From Clostridia bacterium (lineage in GTDB: Bacteria > Bacillota > Clostridia > Christensenellales > Aristaeellaceae): a DNA stretch of 13,459 bases. Numbering within the stretch: the stretch's first letter is position 1; each line of letters begins with the position of its first letter. The notes beneath the pieces were generated by a model. It saw only the letters and a list, made by a program, of their open reading frames with translations, made no database searches and was not told the origin of the DNA. The stretch covers positions 1 to 13,459 of the forward strand of contig JAFZRB010000232.1 in NCBI GenBank assembly GCA_017620115.1. The letters run 5' to 3'. The position numbers were made by a program, and so were the translations under genes. Below are positions 6,607 to 13,459 of the stretch, piece after piece.

Positions 6607-8295
6607 TTATACGAAGAATGCCGCCAGCTCGTCGGCGAGTTTCTTTTCAACGGCCTCCGCTTCCGCGCGGCTGGGCGCGGATACGGAGATGTACGCCTTC
6701 AGCTTGGGCTCGGTGCCGGAGGGCCGCACGACGATGGAGCTGCCGCCCGCCAGGAGGAATTTCAGGACATCGGAGGGGGGCAGGCTGTCGAGCCCCGGCA
6801 AATAGTCGAGCGTCTTTTCCACAGCAAGCCCCGCGAAGGCGGCGACGCCTTCCCGGAACCTCTTCATGATATCAGCCATCTTCGTCATGCCTGCGCTGCC
6901 GTCGAATTCATAACTGTGCAGGGTATTCAGGCAGTAGCCGTATTCGGCATACAACTCGATCAGCTTATCGAGCAGGCTCACGCCGCGGGTTTTATAAAAG
7001 GCGAACATCTCGCAGATCATCAGCGCGGCGTCCACGGCGTCTTTGTCGCGAACATAGGAGCCGGTGAGGTAGCCGTAGGATTCCTCGAAGCCGAAGATAT
7101 AGGCGTCCGCGTGTCCGGCCTTTTCCAGCAGGGCGATCTGCTCTCCGATGAATTTGAAGCCCGTGAGCACGTTCACCGTCTTCACGCCATTGCGCGCGGC
7201 GATGCGCTCGGCCAGATCCATCGTCACGATGGTCTTGACAAACACGGGATCCTTCGGCATTTTGTCGTGCTTTAACCGCTGACTGCAGATGAAGTCCAGC
7301 AGCAGAAGACCCGTCTCGTTGCCGGTGAGCAGGATGTAATCGCCGTTTGCATCGCGCACGGCGATGCCGCAGCGGTCGCAGTCCGGATCGGTGGCGAGCA
7401 GCAGATCGGCGCCTGTACGCCGGCAGGTCTCGATGCCCAGCCGCATGGCCTCGCGGATCTCGGGGTTGGGGTAAGGGCAGGTGGGGAAATTCCCGTCCGG
7501 CGCTTCCTGCTCCTTCACGACGGTGATCCGCGTGAAACCGGCCTCGCGCAGCGCGCGCGTCACGGGTTTGAGCCCCGCGCCGTTCAGCGGACTGTAGACG
7601 ACGGACACATTCCGGTCGATGTCGTCGCCGAACAGCACGGACTGATTCTTTACTTCTTCGATGAAGCCGGTATACACGTCCTCGCCGATCAGTTCAATCC
7701 TGCCTTCGGCGGCCAGCGCGTCGAAATCGGGCAAGGGCACGTCGAATTCATTCACGTTTTCGATTTCCGCCAGGATCTCCGCCGCGGCCTCGGTGGTAAT
7801 CTGGCAGCCGTCGCTGCCGTACACCTTGTAGCCGTTATACTTGCTGGGGTTATGGCTGGCGGTGATCATGATGCCGGCGCAGCAGCCCAGAGCGCGCACG
7901 GCGTAGCTCAGGCAGGGCGTGGGCATCAGCTCGGGATAGATGTACACGTGAATGCCATTCGCGGCGAACACGGCGCTGGCCGCGCGGCTGAAGAGCTCGC
8001 TCTTGATGCGGCTGTCGCGCGATACGGCGATGCTGCGCCGCCCTTCGGGATAGTGGGCGAGCAGGTAGTTGGAAAGGCCCTGCGAGGCCTTGGCCACGGT
8101 GTAGACGTTCATGCGGTTCGTACCCGCGCCGATGACGCCGCGCAGACCGCCCGTGCCGAAGGCGAGGCTGCGGTAGAAAGCGTCTTCGATCTTCGCGCTG
8201 TCTCCGGCGATATCGCGCAGTTCCCGGGCGATGTCCGGGTCTGCGACGGCTTTTTCACACCAGAGCGCGTAGAGTTCCTGAATGCTTCGTTCCAT
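6607..8295 (-). CDS. Phosphoglucomutase/phosphomannomutase family phospho-sugar mutase (PgcA-like)
   Basis: Interconverts hexose 1-phosphates and hexose 6-phosphates through a phosphoserine and a 1,6-bisphosphate intermediate, in the cytoplasm. All four alpha-D-phosphohexomutase signatures are present: catalytic loop TASHNP at 145-150 with Ser147, metal loop DPDCDR at 303-308 (Asp303, 305, 307), sugar loop GFEESYG at 402-408, and phosphate-binding loop RPSGTEPK at 524-531. At 562 residues it has the length of the Firmicutes long form typified by PgcA of Bacillus subtilis, not the ~450-residue GlmM type. Start ATG at 8293-8295 with AAGGAG at 8307-8312 and a promoter just upstream (8347-8375). 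It is monocistronic, convergent with the transporter operon and divergent from a GH130 phosphorylase gene. That neighbour makes alpha-mannose 1-phosphate a plausible substrate, though glucose 1-phosphate is equally allowed by the motifs. Confidence 0.95.
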   Translation of the reverse strand: MERSIQELYALWCEKAVADPDIARELRDIAGDSAKIEDAFYRSLAFGTGGLRGVIGAGTNRMNVYTVAKASQGLSNYLLAHYPEGRRSIAVSRDSRIKSELFSRAASAVFAANGIHVYIYPELMPTPCLSYAVRALGCCAGIMITASHNPSKYNGYKVYGSDGCQITTEAAAEILAEIENVNEFDVPLPDFDALAAEGRIELIGEDVYTGFIEEVKNQSVLFGDDIDRNVSVVYSPLNGAGLKPVTRALREAGFTRITVVKEQEAPDGNFPTCPYPNPEIREAMRLGIETCRRTGADLLLATDPDCDRCGIAVRDANGDYILLTGNETGLLLLDFICSQRLKHDKMPKDPVFVKTIVTMDLAERIAARNGVKTVNVLTGFKFIGEQIALLEKAGHADAYIFGFEESYGYLTGSYVRDKDAVDAALMICEMFAFYKTRGVSLLDKLIELYAEYGYCLNTLHSYEFDGSAGMTKMADIMKRFREGVAAFAGLAVEKTLDYLPGLDSLPPSDVLKFLLAGGSSIVVRPSGTEPKLKAYISVSAPSRAEAEAVEKKLADELAAFFV

Positions 8296-8346
8296 AGGGA
8301 TACTTCTCCTTGTCTTCTTTTCGGAAATTTGCCAGATTATGGTTCT

Positions 8347-8375
8347 ATTATACCCTCACGCGCGGTATTTGGCAA
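8347..8375 (-). promoter_or_regulatory. Sigma-A type promoter of the phospho-sugar mutase gene
   Basis: Read on the - strand, TTGCCA (8375-8370) and a perfect TATAAT (8352-8347) are separated by 17 bases. Transcription would begin near 8340, giving a leader of about 45 bases that contains the AAGGAG ribosome binding site. No comparably good promoter was seen on the + strand for the divergent GH130 gene; a weak TATTGT at 8453-8458 lacks a well-spaced -35. Confidence 0.85.
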
Positions 8376-8488
8376 CAGCGCCATTAAATTCTTGCGCCGC
8401 AGGCGGGCGGTGAAGGAATGGGCGTTTCAAGCGTCGAAATAAAAACACAGCATATTGTATCCAACAACATGAAAGCGAGGAGATACCT

Positions 8489-9484
8489 ATGGCCAAGATT
8501 ATCGGAAAAGCGATTCCCAATCTGCCCTGGCAGGACAAGCCCGCCGGGTACACCGATCCCGTTTGGCGCTATACAAACAATCCCATCATCGGCCGCAATG
8601 GCAACAAGCGTTCCAACAGCGTTTTCAACAGCGCCGTTGTGCCTTTCAAGGATGGCTTTGCGGGCGTGTTCCGCTGCGACAGCCGTTCCATCAGCATGGA
8701 TCTGTTCGCGGGCTGGTCTGACAACGGCATCGACTGGAAGATTGAGGACGAATCCCTGAACCTGGTGGGCGCCGATCCGGAAATCGCGCCAAATCAGTAT
8801 CGCTACGACGCGCGCATCATCCCGCTGGAAGGAAAATACTATGTCACCTGGTGCAACGGCTATCACGGCCCGACCATCGGCGTGGCATGGACGGAGGATT
8901 TCAAAACCTTCCATCAGCTGGAGAACGCCTTCCTGCCCTATAACCGCAACGGCGTGCTGTTCCCGCGCAAGATCGGCGGCATGTATATGATGCTCTCCCG
9001 CCCGTCGGATACCGGTCATACGCCGTTCGGCGACATCTACCTGAGCCAGTCCAAAGACCTGGAGTTCTGGGGCCGCCATCGCTATGTGTTCGGCACCTAT
9101 GGCGGCAACGCTTCCGCCTGGCAATCCACAAAGGTCGGGCCGGGGCCCGCGCCGATCGAGACCGATGAAGGCTGGCTGCTGATTTATCACGGCGTGCTGA
9201 CCACCTGCAACGGCTTCGTCTACCGCATGGGCTGCGCGCTCCTGGACATCGACGAGCCCTGGAAGGTGAAGGCGCGCACGTCCGACTACATCCTGGCTCC
9301 GTGGGAGCTGTATGAGTGCGTGGGCGACGTGCCCAACGTCACGTTCCCCTGCGCGGCGCTGGCCGACGCCGATACCGGCCGCATCGCCATCTATTATGGC
9401 TGCGCGGACACCGTAACCGGCCTGGCCTTCACCACGGTCGACGAGCTGGTTTCCTTTACCAAAGAACACAACCTCATCAGGTAA
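8489..9484 (+). CDS. GH130 family beta-mannoside phosphorylase
   Basis: Inverting phosphorylase that cleaves a terminal beta-mannoside with inorganic phosphate, giving alpha-mannose 1-phosphate. The 331-residue length and five-bladed-propeller type motifs fit GH130: the catalytic Asp in YDARI (Asp107), NGYHGPTIGVAWT at 123-135, NRNGVLFPRKI at 152-162, LSRPSD at 169-174, the phosphate/substrate loop KVGPGPAPI at 215-223 with LLIYHGV at 230-236, and GRIAIYYGCADT at 297-308. From memory the whole chain resembles the human-gut enzyme Uhgb_MP and subfamily GH130_2, whose members act on beta-1,4-mannooligosaccharides and on mannosyl-beta-1,4-GlcNAc of N-glycans; this is recall, not a search. There is no signal peptide, so it acts in the cytoplasm on imported oligosaccharides. 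Start ATG with GAGGAG at 8477-8482, six bases upstream. Monocistronic, divergent from the phosphomutase. The exact acceptor (mannose, glucose or GlcNAc) is not determined. Confidence 0.93.
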   Translation: MAKIIGKAIPNLPWQDKPAGYTDPVWRYTNNPIIGRNGNKRSNSVFNSAVVPFKDGFAGVFRCDSRSISMDLFAGWSDNGIDWKIEDESLNLVGADPEIAPNQYRYDARIIPLEGKYYVTWCNGYHGPTIGVAWTEDFKTFHQLENAFLPYNRNGVLFPRKIGGMYMMLSRPSDTGHTPFGDIYLSQSKDLEFWGRHRYVFGTYGGNASAWQSTKVGPGPAPIETDEGWLLIYHGVLTTCNGFVYRMGCALLDIDEPWKVKARTSDYILAPWELYECVGDVPNVTFPCAALADADTGRIAIYYGCADTVTGLAFTTVDELVSFTKEHNLIR

Positions 9485-9526
9485 AACCGGCCCAGACTGG
9501 TAGAAGAGTCCTTATTTTGTATAATG

Positions 9527-9565
9527 AAGAACAGATCGGAACGGCGTTTCCGGTCTGTTCTCTTT
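9527..9565. terminator. Rho-independent terminator between convergent genes
   Basis: Thirteen-base stem, 9529-9541 with 9548-9560, containing one G-T pair and a six-base loop CGGCGT, followed on the + strand by TCTTT. It lies 44 bases after the GH130 stop and about 30 bases beyond the stop of the convergent AroB-family gene. The U tract is short on the + strand. On the - strand it is followed by TTCATTATA, so bidirectional use is possible but weaker than at the 6550 terminator. Confidence 0.72.
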
Positions 9566-9590
9566 CAGAGAGGTTTTGAGGAAAGACAGC

Positions 9591-10625
9591 TCAGCCGAAC
9601 CAGGCGCCGGTAAAGAAGGCGTTGTCTACTTTCTGAACGGTCGTCCATCCTACGCGCTCCGGCACGACGGCTTCCAGGGCTGTGCCCAGCGCCTGCAGGC
9701 GTTTGAGCATCGTCTGAGGATCGACGGCGGCCGTCAGAGGCAGATGGTACCGCCCGAGGCACTCTGCGAGGCGGGCCGCGGTGCCGCGCGTGGTGAATCC
9801 GGCCCGCTCGCTGAAGCGCGTGACTGCCAGCATCCCCACGCCGACGGCTTCGCCATGCAGCAGTCCGCGGTAATGCTGCGCCGTTTCGATGGCATGCGCA
9901 ACGCCATGGCCGAGCAGGGCTTTCTGCCGGTTGGGCCCGGCGAGCGAGTTCTTGATTTCCAGGCAGCGCCAGGCGATTTCCTCCATGCGCGCCTGCACAG
10001 CCGCCCGGCCGCTCAGTGTTTCAAGCATGTGGAACAGCGGGGCGTCAGCCGCGCAGCCGCACTTCACGACTTCGCCCATGCCGCTGTAGAACGCGCGGTC
10101 GGGCATGGTGGAGACCGTCTGGGGATCGATCAGAACAAGCGATGGGGGAAAGAAAGAGCCGATCATGCGGGAACCGGGTTTGTACTCCAGCGCGGTTTTC
10201 CCGGCCACAGCCCAGTCCGCCATGCCGATGAGCGTGGTAGGCACCTGCACAAGCCGGATCAGATCGCGGTAATTCCAGGCTGCGAAGCCGCCGGTGTCGC
10301 ACAGCGAACCGCCGCCCATCACGATGAGCGCATCCTCGCGGGAGAGGGCCATATCGGCCATATGAGCGCTGATTTCGCGAAGGGCGTCCAGCGTGCCGGG
10401 ATAGCCTCCGGCCTTCAGCGTGAGCGGCTGAGCGTCGATCATCGCCGCCTGCAGCGAGCGCATGACACGCGCGCCATACAGACTGCCGACGTTTTCATCG
10501 GTTACCAGCAGCGCGCGCCTGGGATGAAAGCGCTCGTTCAGCCGGTCGCCCAGCCGCCCGGTCAGTCCGTTTTCCAGAATGATATCATAATGATACGCGT
10601 CAACCGCCGCTTTAACGATCTGCAA
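9591..10625 (-). CDS. 3-Dehydroquinate synthase (AroB) family protein, divergent active site
   Basis: Sugar-phosphate-cyclase fold protein of 344 residues (AroB is usually about 350-370). Family motifs are present: GGGSLCDTGGF at 104-114, VPTT at 128-131, Asp137 and Lys143 in the MADWAVAGKTA segment, SGMGEVVK at 181-188, GHGVAHAIE at 239-247 and LHGEAVGVGM at 256-265. The zinc ligands expected from E. coli AroB map to Glu185, His240 and His257, with the same 17-residue spacing of the two His. However, the NAD-side GEQYKS motif is replaced by GGYPG (73-77), GKN by GSR (151-153), the segment before GHG is shortened so that the usual Asn is lost, and the C-terminal DKK motif is not seen. It may be a divergent dehydroquinate synthase or another cyclase. 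Start is TTG (10625); GGAG lies at 10637-10640, an in-frame stop is just upstream, and the nearby ATG is out of frame. It follows rsmG by 17 bases as the third gene of the mnmG operon. Confidence 0.85.
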   Translation of the reverse strand: MQIVKAAVDAYHYDIILENGLTGRLGDRLNERFHPRRALLVTDENVGSLYGARVMRSLQAAMIDAQPLTLKAGGYPGTLDALREISAHMADMALSREDALIVMGGGSLCDTGGFAAWNYRDLIRLVQVPTTLIGMADWAVAGKTALEYKPGSRMIGSFFPPSLVLIDPQTVSTMPDRAFYSGMGEVVKCGCAADAPLFHMLETLSGRAAVQARMEEIAWRCLEIKNSLAGPNRQKALLGHGVAHAIETAQHYRGLLHGEAVGVGMLAVTRFSERAGFTTRGTAARLAECLGRYHLPLTAAVDPQTMLKRLQALGTALEAVVPERVGWTTVQKVDNAFFTGAWFG

Positions 10626-10642
10626 AGCATGTCACTCTCCGT

Positions 10643-11359
10643 TCAGCGAAGAATGGGATTGCGCGCCGCTTCGCCGGGCTTTCGGGGAAACGATTTGGGC
10701 GTGGCCCCGAGCTTTGAAACCACGCACAGCCGGTGATCCCAGTCGCGCCCCGGAATGGAAACGGCGTAGCAAGCCGCTTTTCCGGCGTTCAGCCGGGCCA
10801 TGACGGCAGAGGACTGGGATAATTCGTCGTCCAGCGACGGGCCTTTGTACGCGATGAAGCGTCCGCCCTGACGCACGAGAGGCATCGCCAGCTCCAGCAG
10901 CACGGGCAGGGGCGCCACGGCGCGCGCCGTGGCCGCGTCGAACAGATCGCGATAGACGCCGCGCGCGGCCTCCTCGGCGCGCAGGTGAACGGCTTCCGCG
11001 TTGAGCCGCAGCCGTTCGATGACATTGTTCAGGAAGTCTACCCGCTTGCCCAGAGAATCCATGAGCGTAACGCGGATATCCGGCCGCGCGATGGACAGCG
11101 GTATGCCCGGAAACCCCGCGCCCGAACCCACGTCGCACAGCGTTTTCACGCCGTCCAGGAGACCCGGCACAGTCAGCGGCGCGAGCGAGTCGAGATAATT
11201 CCGGTCCACAGCCTCGGCGGGGTCGTCCGGCACGCGGGTGAGGTTCATGATCCTGTTGGCTTCGACGAGCATAGCGTGGTATTGGGCGAATTGCTCCGCG
11301 GCCCCATCGGGCAGTTCTATTCCCATAGCGCGGGCGCCGTTCGCGACGAGGGTTTTCAT
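10643..11359 (-). CDS. rsmG: 16S rRNA (guanine(527)-N7)-methyltransferase RsmG
   Basis: SAM-dependent methyltransferase that makes m7G527 in the 530 loop of 16S rRNA; loss is known to give low-level streptomycin resistance in other bacteria. The 238-residue product has the family's N-terminal helix with MNLTRV (38-43) and the DSL motif near 57, the SAM loop CDVGSGAGFPGIPL at 75-88, the acidic strand end LMDSLGKRVDFL at 99-110, ARAV at 145-148 and the YKG motif at 171-173. The start ATG (11357-11359) overlaps the mnmG stop as ATGA, with AGAGGA at 11367-11372 seven bases upstream. The frame stays open further upstream inside mnmG, but that extension is not part of this gene. Placement directly after mnmG is the standard bacterial arrangement. 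Confidence 0.96.
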   Translation of the reverse strand: MKTLVANGARAMGIELPDGAAEQFAQYHAMLVEANRIMNLTRVPDDPAEAVDRNYLDSLAPLTVPGLLDGVKTLCDVGSGAGFPGIPLSIARPDIRVTLMDSLGKRVDFLNNVIERLRLNAEAVHLRAEEAARGVYRDLFDAATARAVAPLPVLLELAMPLVRQGGRFIAYKGPSLDDELSQSSAVMARLNAGKAACYAVSIPGRDWDHRLCVVSKLGATPKSFPRKPGEAARNPILR

Positions 11360-13227
11360 GGCCTTTTCCTCTTTTCCTTTTCCACAGCGATCATCAGCAC
11401 GGTCACGTCGCCGGGGGAGACGCCCGGAATACGCGCCGCCTGGCCGATGGAACGGGGCCTGCGCGCGGCCAGCTTCTGGCGCGCCTCGATGCGCAGCGTG
11501 TCCATCGCCATGTAGTCGATGTCGTCGGGCAGCAGCATATCCTCGCTGCGCCTGAACTGCGCCACCTGCGCCTGCTGCCGGTCCAGATAGCCCTCGTATT
11601 TTACGGAGATCTCGGCCAGCTCCGCCGCGTCGTCGGGCAGATCGCCAAACCACGGATCGAGCGGGATCAGATCGCGCAGCGTCATGGAAGGGCGGCAAAG
11701 CAGTTCGCGCAGCGTCAGCGATGTCTTTTCGCTGCGCTGCTCGCCATGCTCCGAGAGCAGCGTTTGCAGCCGCTCGTTCACGGGCACAAAGGTTTCCTTC
11801 AGGCGTTGAATGATTTTTTCGCTCATTTCACGCTTTTTGAGCATTTTCTCATAGCGTTCCCGGCTGGCGAGGCCGATGCGGCAGCCCAGTTCCGTAAGGC
11901 GCTGATCGGCATTGTCCTGCCTGAGAAGCAGCCTGTATTCGGCACGGGAGGTCATCATGCGGTAGGGCTCGTCCGTACCCTTGGTGGTGAGATCGTCGAC
12001 CATCACGCCGATGTAGGAATCGGCGCGCGTGAGGATGAGGGGCGGTTCACCCTTCAGAAAGAGCGCCGCGTTGACGCCCGCGTACAGGCCCTGCGCCGCG
12101 GCTTCCTCATAGCCTGATGTGCCGTTGATCTGCCCGGCGCAGTATAGCCCGCGCGCGAGCTTCGCCGAGAAATCGGCGTTCAGCTGCGTGGGGTCGATGC
12201 AGTCGTATTCGATGGCATAGGCGAGGCGCACGAGCTCGGCGTTTTCAAGCCCGGGGATAGAGTGGTACATGGCGCGCTGAACGTCCTCAGGCATACTGGT
12301 GGATACGCCCTGAACATACCATTCGACGGTGTAATCTCCTTCCGGTTCCAGAAACACCGGGTGGCGATCCTTGTCGGCGAAGCGCACGACCTTGTCTTCG
12401 ATGGACGGGCAGTAACGCGCGCCGGTTCCGTGAATCGAACCTTTGTACATAGGCGCGCGGTGCAGGTTGGCTCGAATGATGTCGTGCGTTTCTGGCGTCG
12501 TATAGGTGAGGTAGCATACGGCGCGGTTCTTCAGCGGCCTGTCGGTCAGGAAGGAGAAGGGGACGACCGGCTCGTCGCCGTACTGAGGCTCCATTTTGGA
12601 AAAATCGACGGTGCGGCCGTCGACGCGCGCGGGCGTTCCGGTTTTGAAGCGGCGGATGGAAAAGCCCAGATCGATGAGCGACTGCGTGAGCGCGGTGGCG
12701 CAGGTGAGCCCCTGCGGGCCGCCTTCCCAGTCGCAGTCGCCGATGATGATGCGGCTTTTGAGGTATACGCCGCAGGCCAGCACCAGAGCGCGGCAGCCGA
12801 GCGTGCCGCCCGTGGTGGTTTCGATGCCGGTTACCCGGCCGTTTTCCGTGAGAATGCGGGCGGCTTCGCCCTGTCGGAGCGTGAGGTTTTCCTGCTCGTC
12901 GACCGCGCGGCGCATCCGCAGGCGGTAGGCGAGCTTGTCCGCCTGAGCGCGCAGCGAATGCACGGCCGGCCCTTTGCCGGTGTTCAGCATGCGGGACTGG
13001 AGAAACGTATCGTCGATGGCGCGGCCCATCTCGCCGCCCAGCGCATCCAGCTCGCGCACCAGGTGGCCCTTGGCCGTGCCGCCGATGGACGGATTGCAGG
13101 GCATAAGAGCCACGGCGTCCAGATTGAGCGAGAGCAGCAGCGTTTTCAGCCCCAGCCGCGCGCAAGCCAGCCCGGCCTCGCAGCCCGCGTGCCCCGCTCC
13201 CACGACGATCACGTCAAAGTTTTCCAA
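11356..13227 (-). CDS. mnmG: tRNA uridine-5-carboxymethylaminomethyl synthesis enzyme MnmG (GidA)
   Basis: FAD-dependent partner of MnmE that installs the cmnm5 group on the wobble uridine (U34) of certain tRNAs. Counted from TTG at 13225-13227 the protein is 623 residues, the usual family length. The FAD-binding GAGHAGCEAG is at 10-19, CNPSIGG at 44-50, RMLNTGKGPAVHSLRAQADK at 79-98, YCPSIEDK at 272-279 with the second conserved Cys273, and the FAD-contact YCAGQINGTSGYEEAAAQG at 362-380. The C-terminal helical MnmE/tRNA-binding region ends with RIPGVSPGDVTVLMIA. TTG is preferred over the in-frame ATG at 13257 because it has GAGGTG seven bases upstream, gives the usual N-terminus (ENFDVIVVG), and because the ATG sits at the predicted transcription start with no ribosome binding site. 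First gene of an operon with rsmG (ATGA overlap) and the AroB-family gene. mnmE is not adjacent on the visible side. Confidence 0.96.
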   Translation of the reverse strand: MENFDVIVVGAGHAGCEAGLACARLGLKTLLLSLNLDAVALMPCNPSIGGTAKGHLVRELDALGGEMGRAIDDTFLQSRMLNTGKGPAVHSLRAQADKLAYRLRMRRAVDEQENLTLRQGEAARILTENGRVTGIETTTGGTLGCRALVLACGVYLKSRIIIGDCDWEGGPQGLTCATALTQSLIDLGFSIRRFKTGTPARVDGRTVDFSKMEPQYGDEPVVPFSFLTDRPLKNRAVCYLTYTTPETHDIIRANLHRAPMYKGSIHGTGARYCPSIEDKVVRFADKDRHPVFLEPEGDYTVEWYVQGVSTSMPEDVQRAMYHSIPGLENAELVRLAYAIEYDCIDPTQLNADFSAKLARGLYCAGQINGTSGYEEAAAQGLYAGVNAALFLKGEPPLILTRADSYIGVMVDDLTTKGTDEPYRMMTSRAEYRLLLRQDNADQRLTELGCRIGLASRERYEKMLKKREMSEKIIQRLKETFVPVNERLQTLLSEHGEQRSEKTSLTLRELLCRPSMTLRDLIPLDPWFGDLPDDAAELAEISVKYEGYLDRQQAQVAQFRRSEDMLLPDDIDYMAMDTLRIEARQKLAARRPRSIGQAARIPGVSPGDVTVLMIAVEKEKRKRP

Positions 13228-13234
13228 CGACGAA

Positions 13235-13240
13235 CACCTC
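13235..13240 (-). promoter_or_regulatory. Ribosome binding site that fixes the mnmG start
   Basis: GAGGTG on the - strand, seven bases before TTG 13227. The alternative ATG at 13257 has no purine-rich sequence upstream within normal distance, which supports the TTG. Confidence 0.75.
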
Positions 13241-13262
13241 GCGACACAAGAATACATAATGA

Positions 13263-13291
13263 ATGATAGCCGCCGCGTCGGTTTTTGTCAA
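13263..13291 (-). promoter_or_regulatory. Sigma-A promoter of the mnmG-rsmG-aroB-like operon
   Basis: On the - strand a perfect -35 box TTGACA (13291-13286) is followed after 17 bases by TATCAT (13268-13263), five of six matches to the -10 consensus. The predicted start point falls near 13256, leaving a leader of about 29 bases before the TTG start of mnmG at 13227. Confidence 0.88.
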
Positions 13292-13359
13292 GCGTGAAAT
13301 GGTGAAACGGGGGGTGGTCTCATTTAAAAAGCAGTCCGACAAATTGGAGTTTGGAGGGC

Positions 13360-13413
13360 TCAAAGGGGCTTCCCCTGGAGGGGAAGCTGTCGCCGCAGGC
13401 GACTGATGAGGTG
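13360..13413. repeat. Double-hairpin intergenic repeat
   Basis: Two adjacent perfect hairpins: an 8-bp stem with a TGGA loop (13368-13375 with 13380-13387), then a 6-bp stem with a GCA loop (13389-13394 with 13398-13403), followed by TGATGAGGTG. The layout closely resembles a repeat found between genes in many gut Clostridia, as recalled and not searched. The remaining bases from about 13300 to the window end hold no gene; apart from these hairpins only low-significance short palindromes are seen. Confidence 0.65.
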
Positions 13414-13459
13414 TTATCGTCGCGACCAGCATCCTATTGCGATAGACAGCAAAGAGCCG

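Noticed and set aside
8421..8460. Candidate + strand promoter for the GH130 gene (TTTCAA ... CATATT/TATTGT)
   Set aside because: Spacing is 20-22 bases and the boxes match the consensus poorly; not good enough to list as a feature.
9576..10736. 386-codon open frame on the + strand opposite the AroB-family gene
   Set aside because: The - strand frame has clear family motifs and operon context; the + strand product is His/Arg/Ala-rich shadow sequence.
11360..11698. N-terminal extension of the rsmG frame by about 113 codons into mnmG
   Set aside because: The conserved RsmG N-terminus begins at ATG 11359, which has its own AGAGGA and the ATGA overlap; the extension is out-of-frame mnmG sequence.
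12262..13266. 334-codon open frame on the + strand opposite mnmG
   Set aside because: It is fully antisense to highly conserved mnmG motifs and shows none of its own.
13214..13432. 72-codon open frame on the - strand across the right-edge repeat
   Set aside because: The peptide (PHQSPAATASPPGEAP-like) is a translation of the hairpin repeat, and the frame runs through the mnmG promoter.

Overview
The window looks like a GC-rich (roughly 60 %) low-GC-Gram-positive-lineage chromosome (Bacillota, class Clostridia), most likely an uncultured gut anaerobe of the Christensenellales/Oscillospirales sort. The grounds are strong AGGAGG-type ribosome binding sites, sigma-A type TTGACA/TATAAT promoters, an mnmG-rsmG operon, a DUF3899-like membrane protein, a clostridial type of enlarged oligopeptide ABC transporter, a GH130 mannoside phosphorylase, and at the right edge a double-hairpin intergenic repeat of a style common in gut Clostridia. 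The taxonomic statement is inference. All eight genes are complete and tightly packed; no RNA gene, CRISPR array or insertion sequence was seen.

Region 1 (1-6600, + strand) is the downstream part of an oligopeptide/dipeptide transporter operon. It holds an OppC-type permease, an OppD-type ATPase, an OppF-type ATPase and a small DUF3899-like membrane protein, joined by 1-4 base stop/start overlaps and closed by a strong, probably bidirectional terminator. The expected oppA and oppB lie outside the window. All three transporter subunits carry large insertions: about 200 extracytoplasmic residues after TM1 of OppC, about 375 residues in the helical subdomain of OppD, and in OppF a two-helix membrane anchor with a ~315-residue ectodomain before the ATPase plus a ~110-residue coiled coil inside the ATPase. 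This is the most unusual content of the window.

Region 2 (6607-9565) has a phosphoglucomutase/phosphomannomutase-family enzyme on the - strand, with its own good promoter, and divergently a GH130 beta-mannoside phosphorylase on the + strand. A GH130 enzyme releases alpha-mannose 1-phosphate, which a phosphomannomutase would turn into mannose 6-phosphate, so the pair makes biochemical sense.

Region 3 (9591-13291, - strand) is an operon transcribed mnmG -> rsmG -> an AroB-family gene, from a near-consensus promoter at 13263-13291. MnmG (tRNA wobble-uridine modification) and RsmG (16S rRNA m7G methylation) are translationally coupled by an ATGA overlap. The third gene is a dehydroquinate-synthase fold protein that keeps the zinc ligands but has lost several residues expected for NAD and substrate phosphate binding. 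The promoter position and a Shine-Dalgarno sequence show that MnmG starts at TTG 13227 rather than at the upstream ATG. The last ~160 bases hold no gene, only the double-hairpin repeat.
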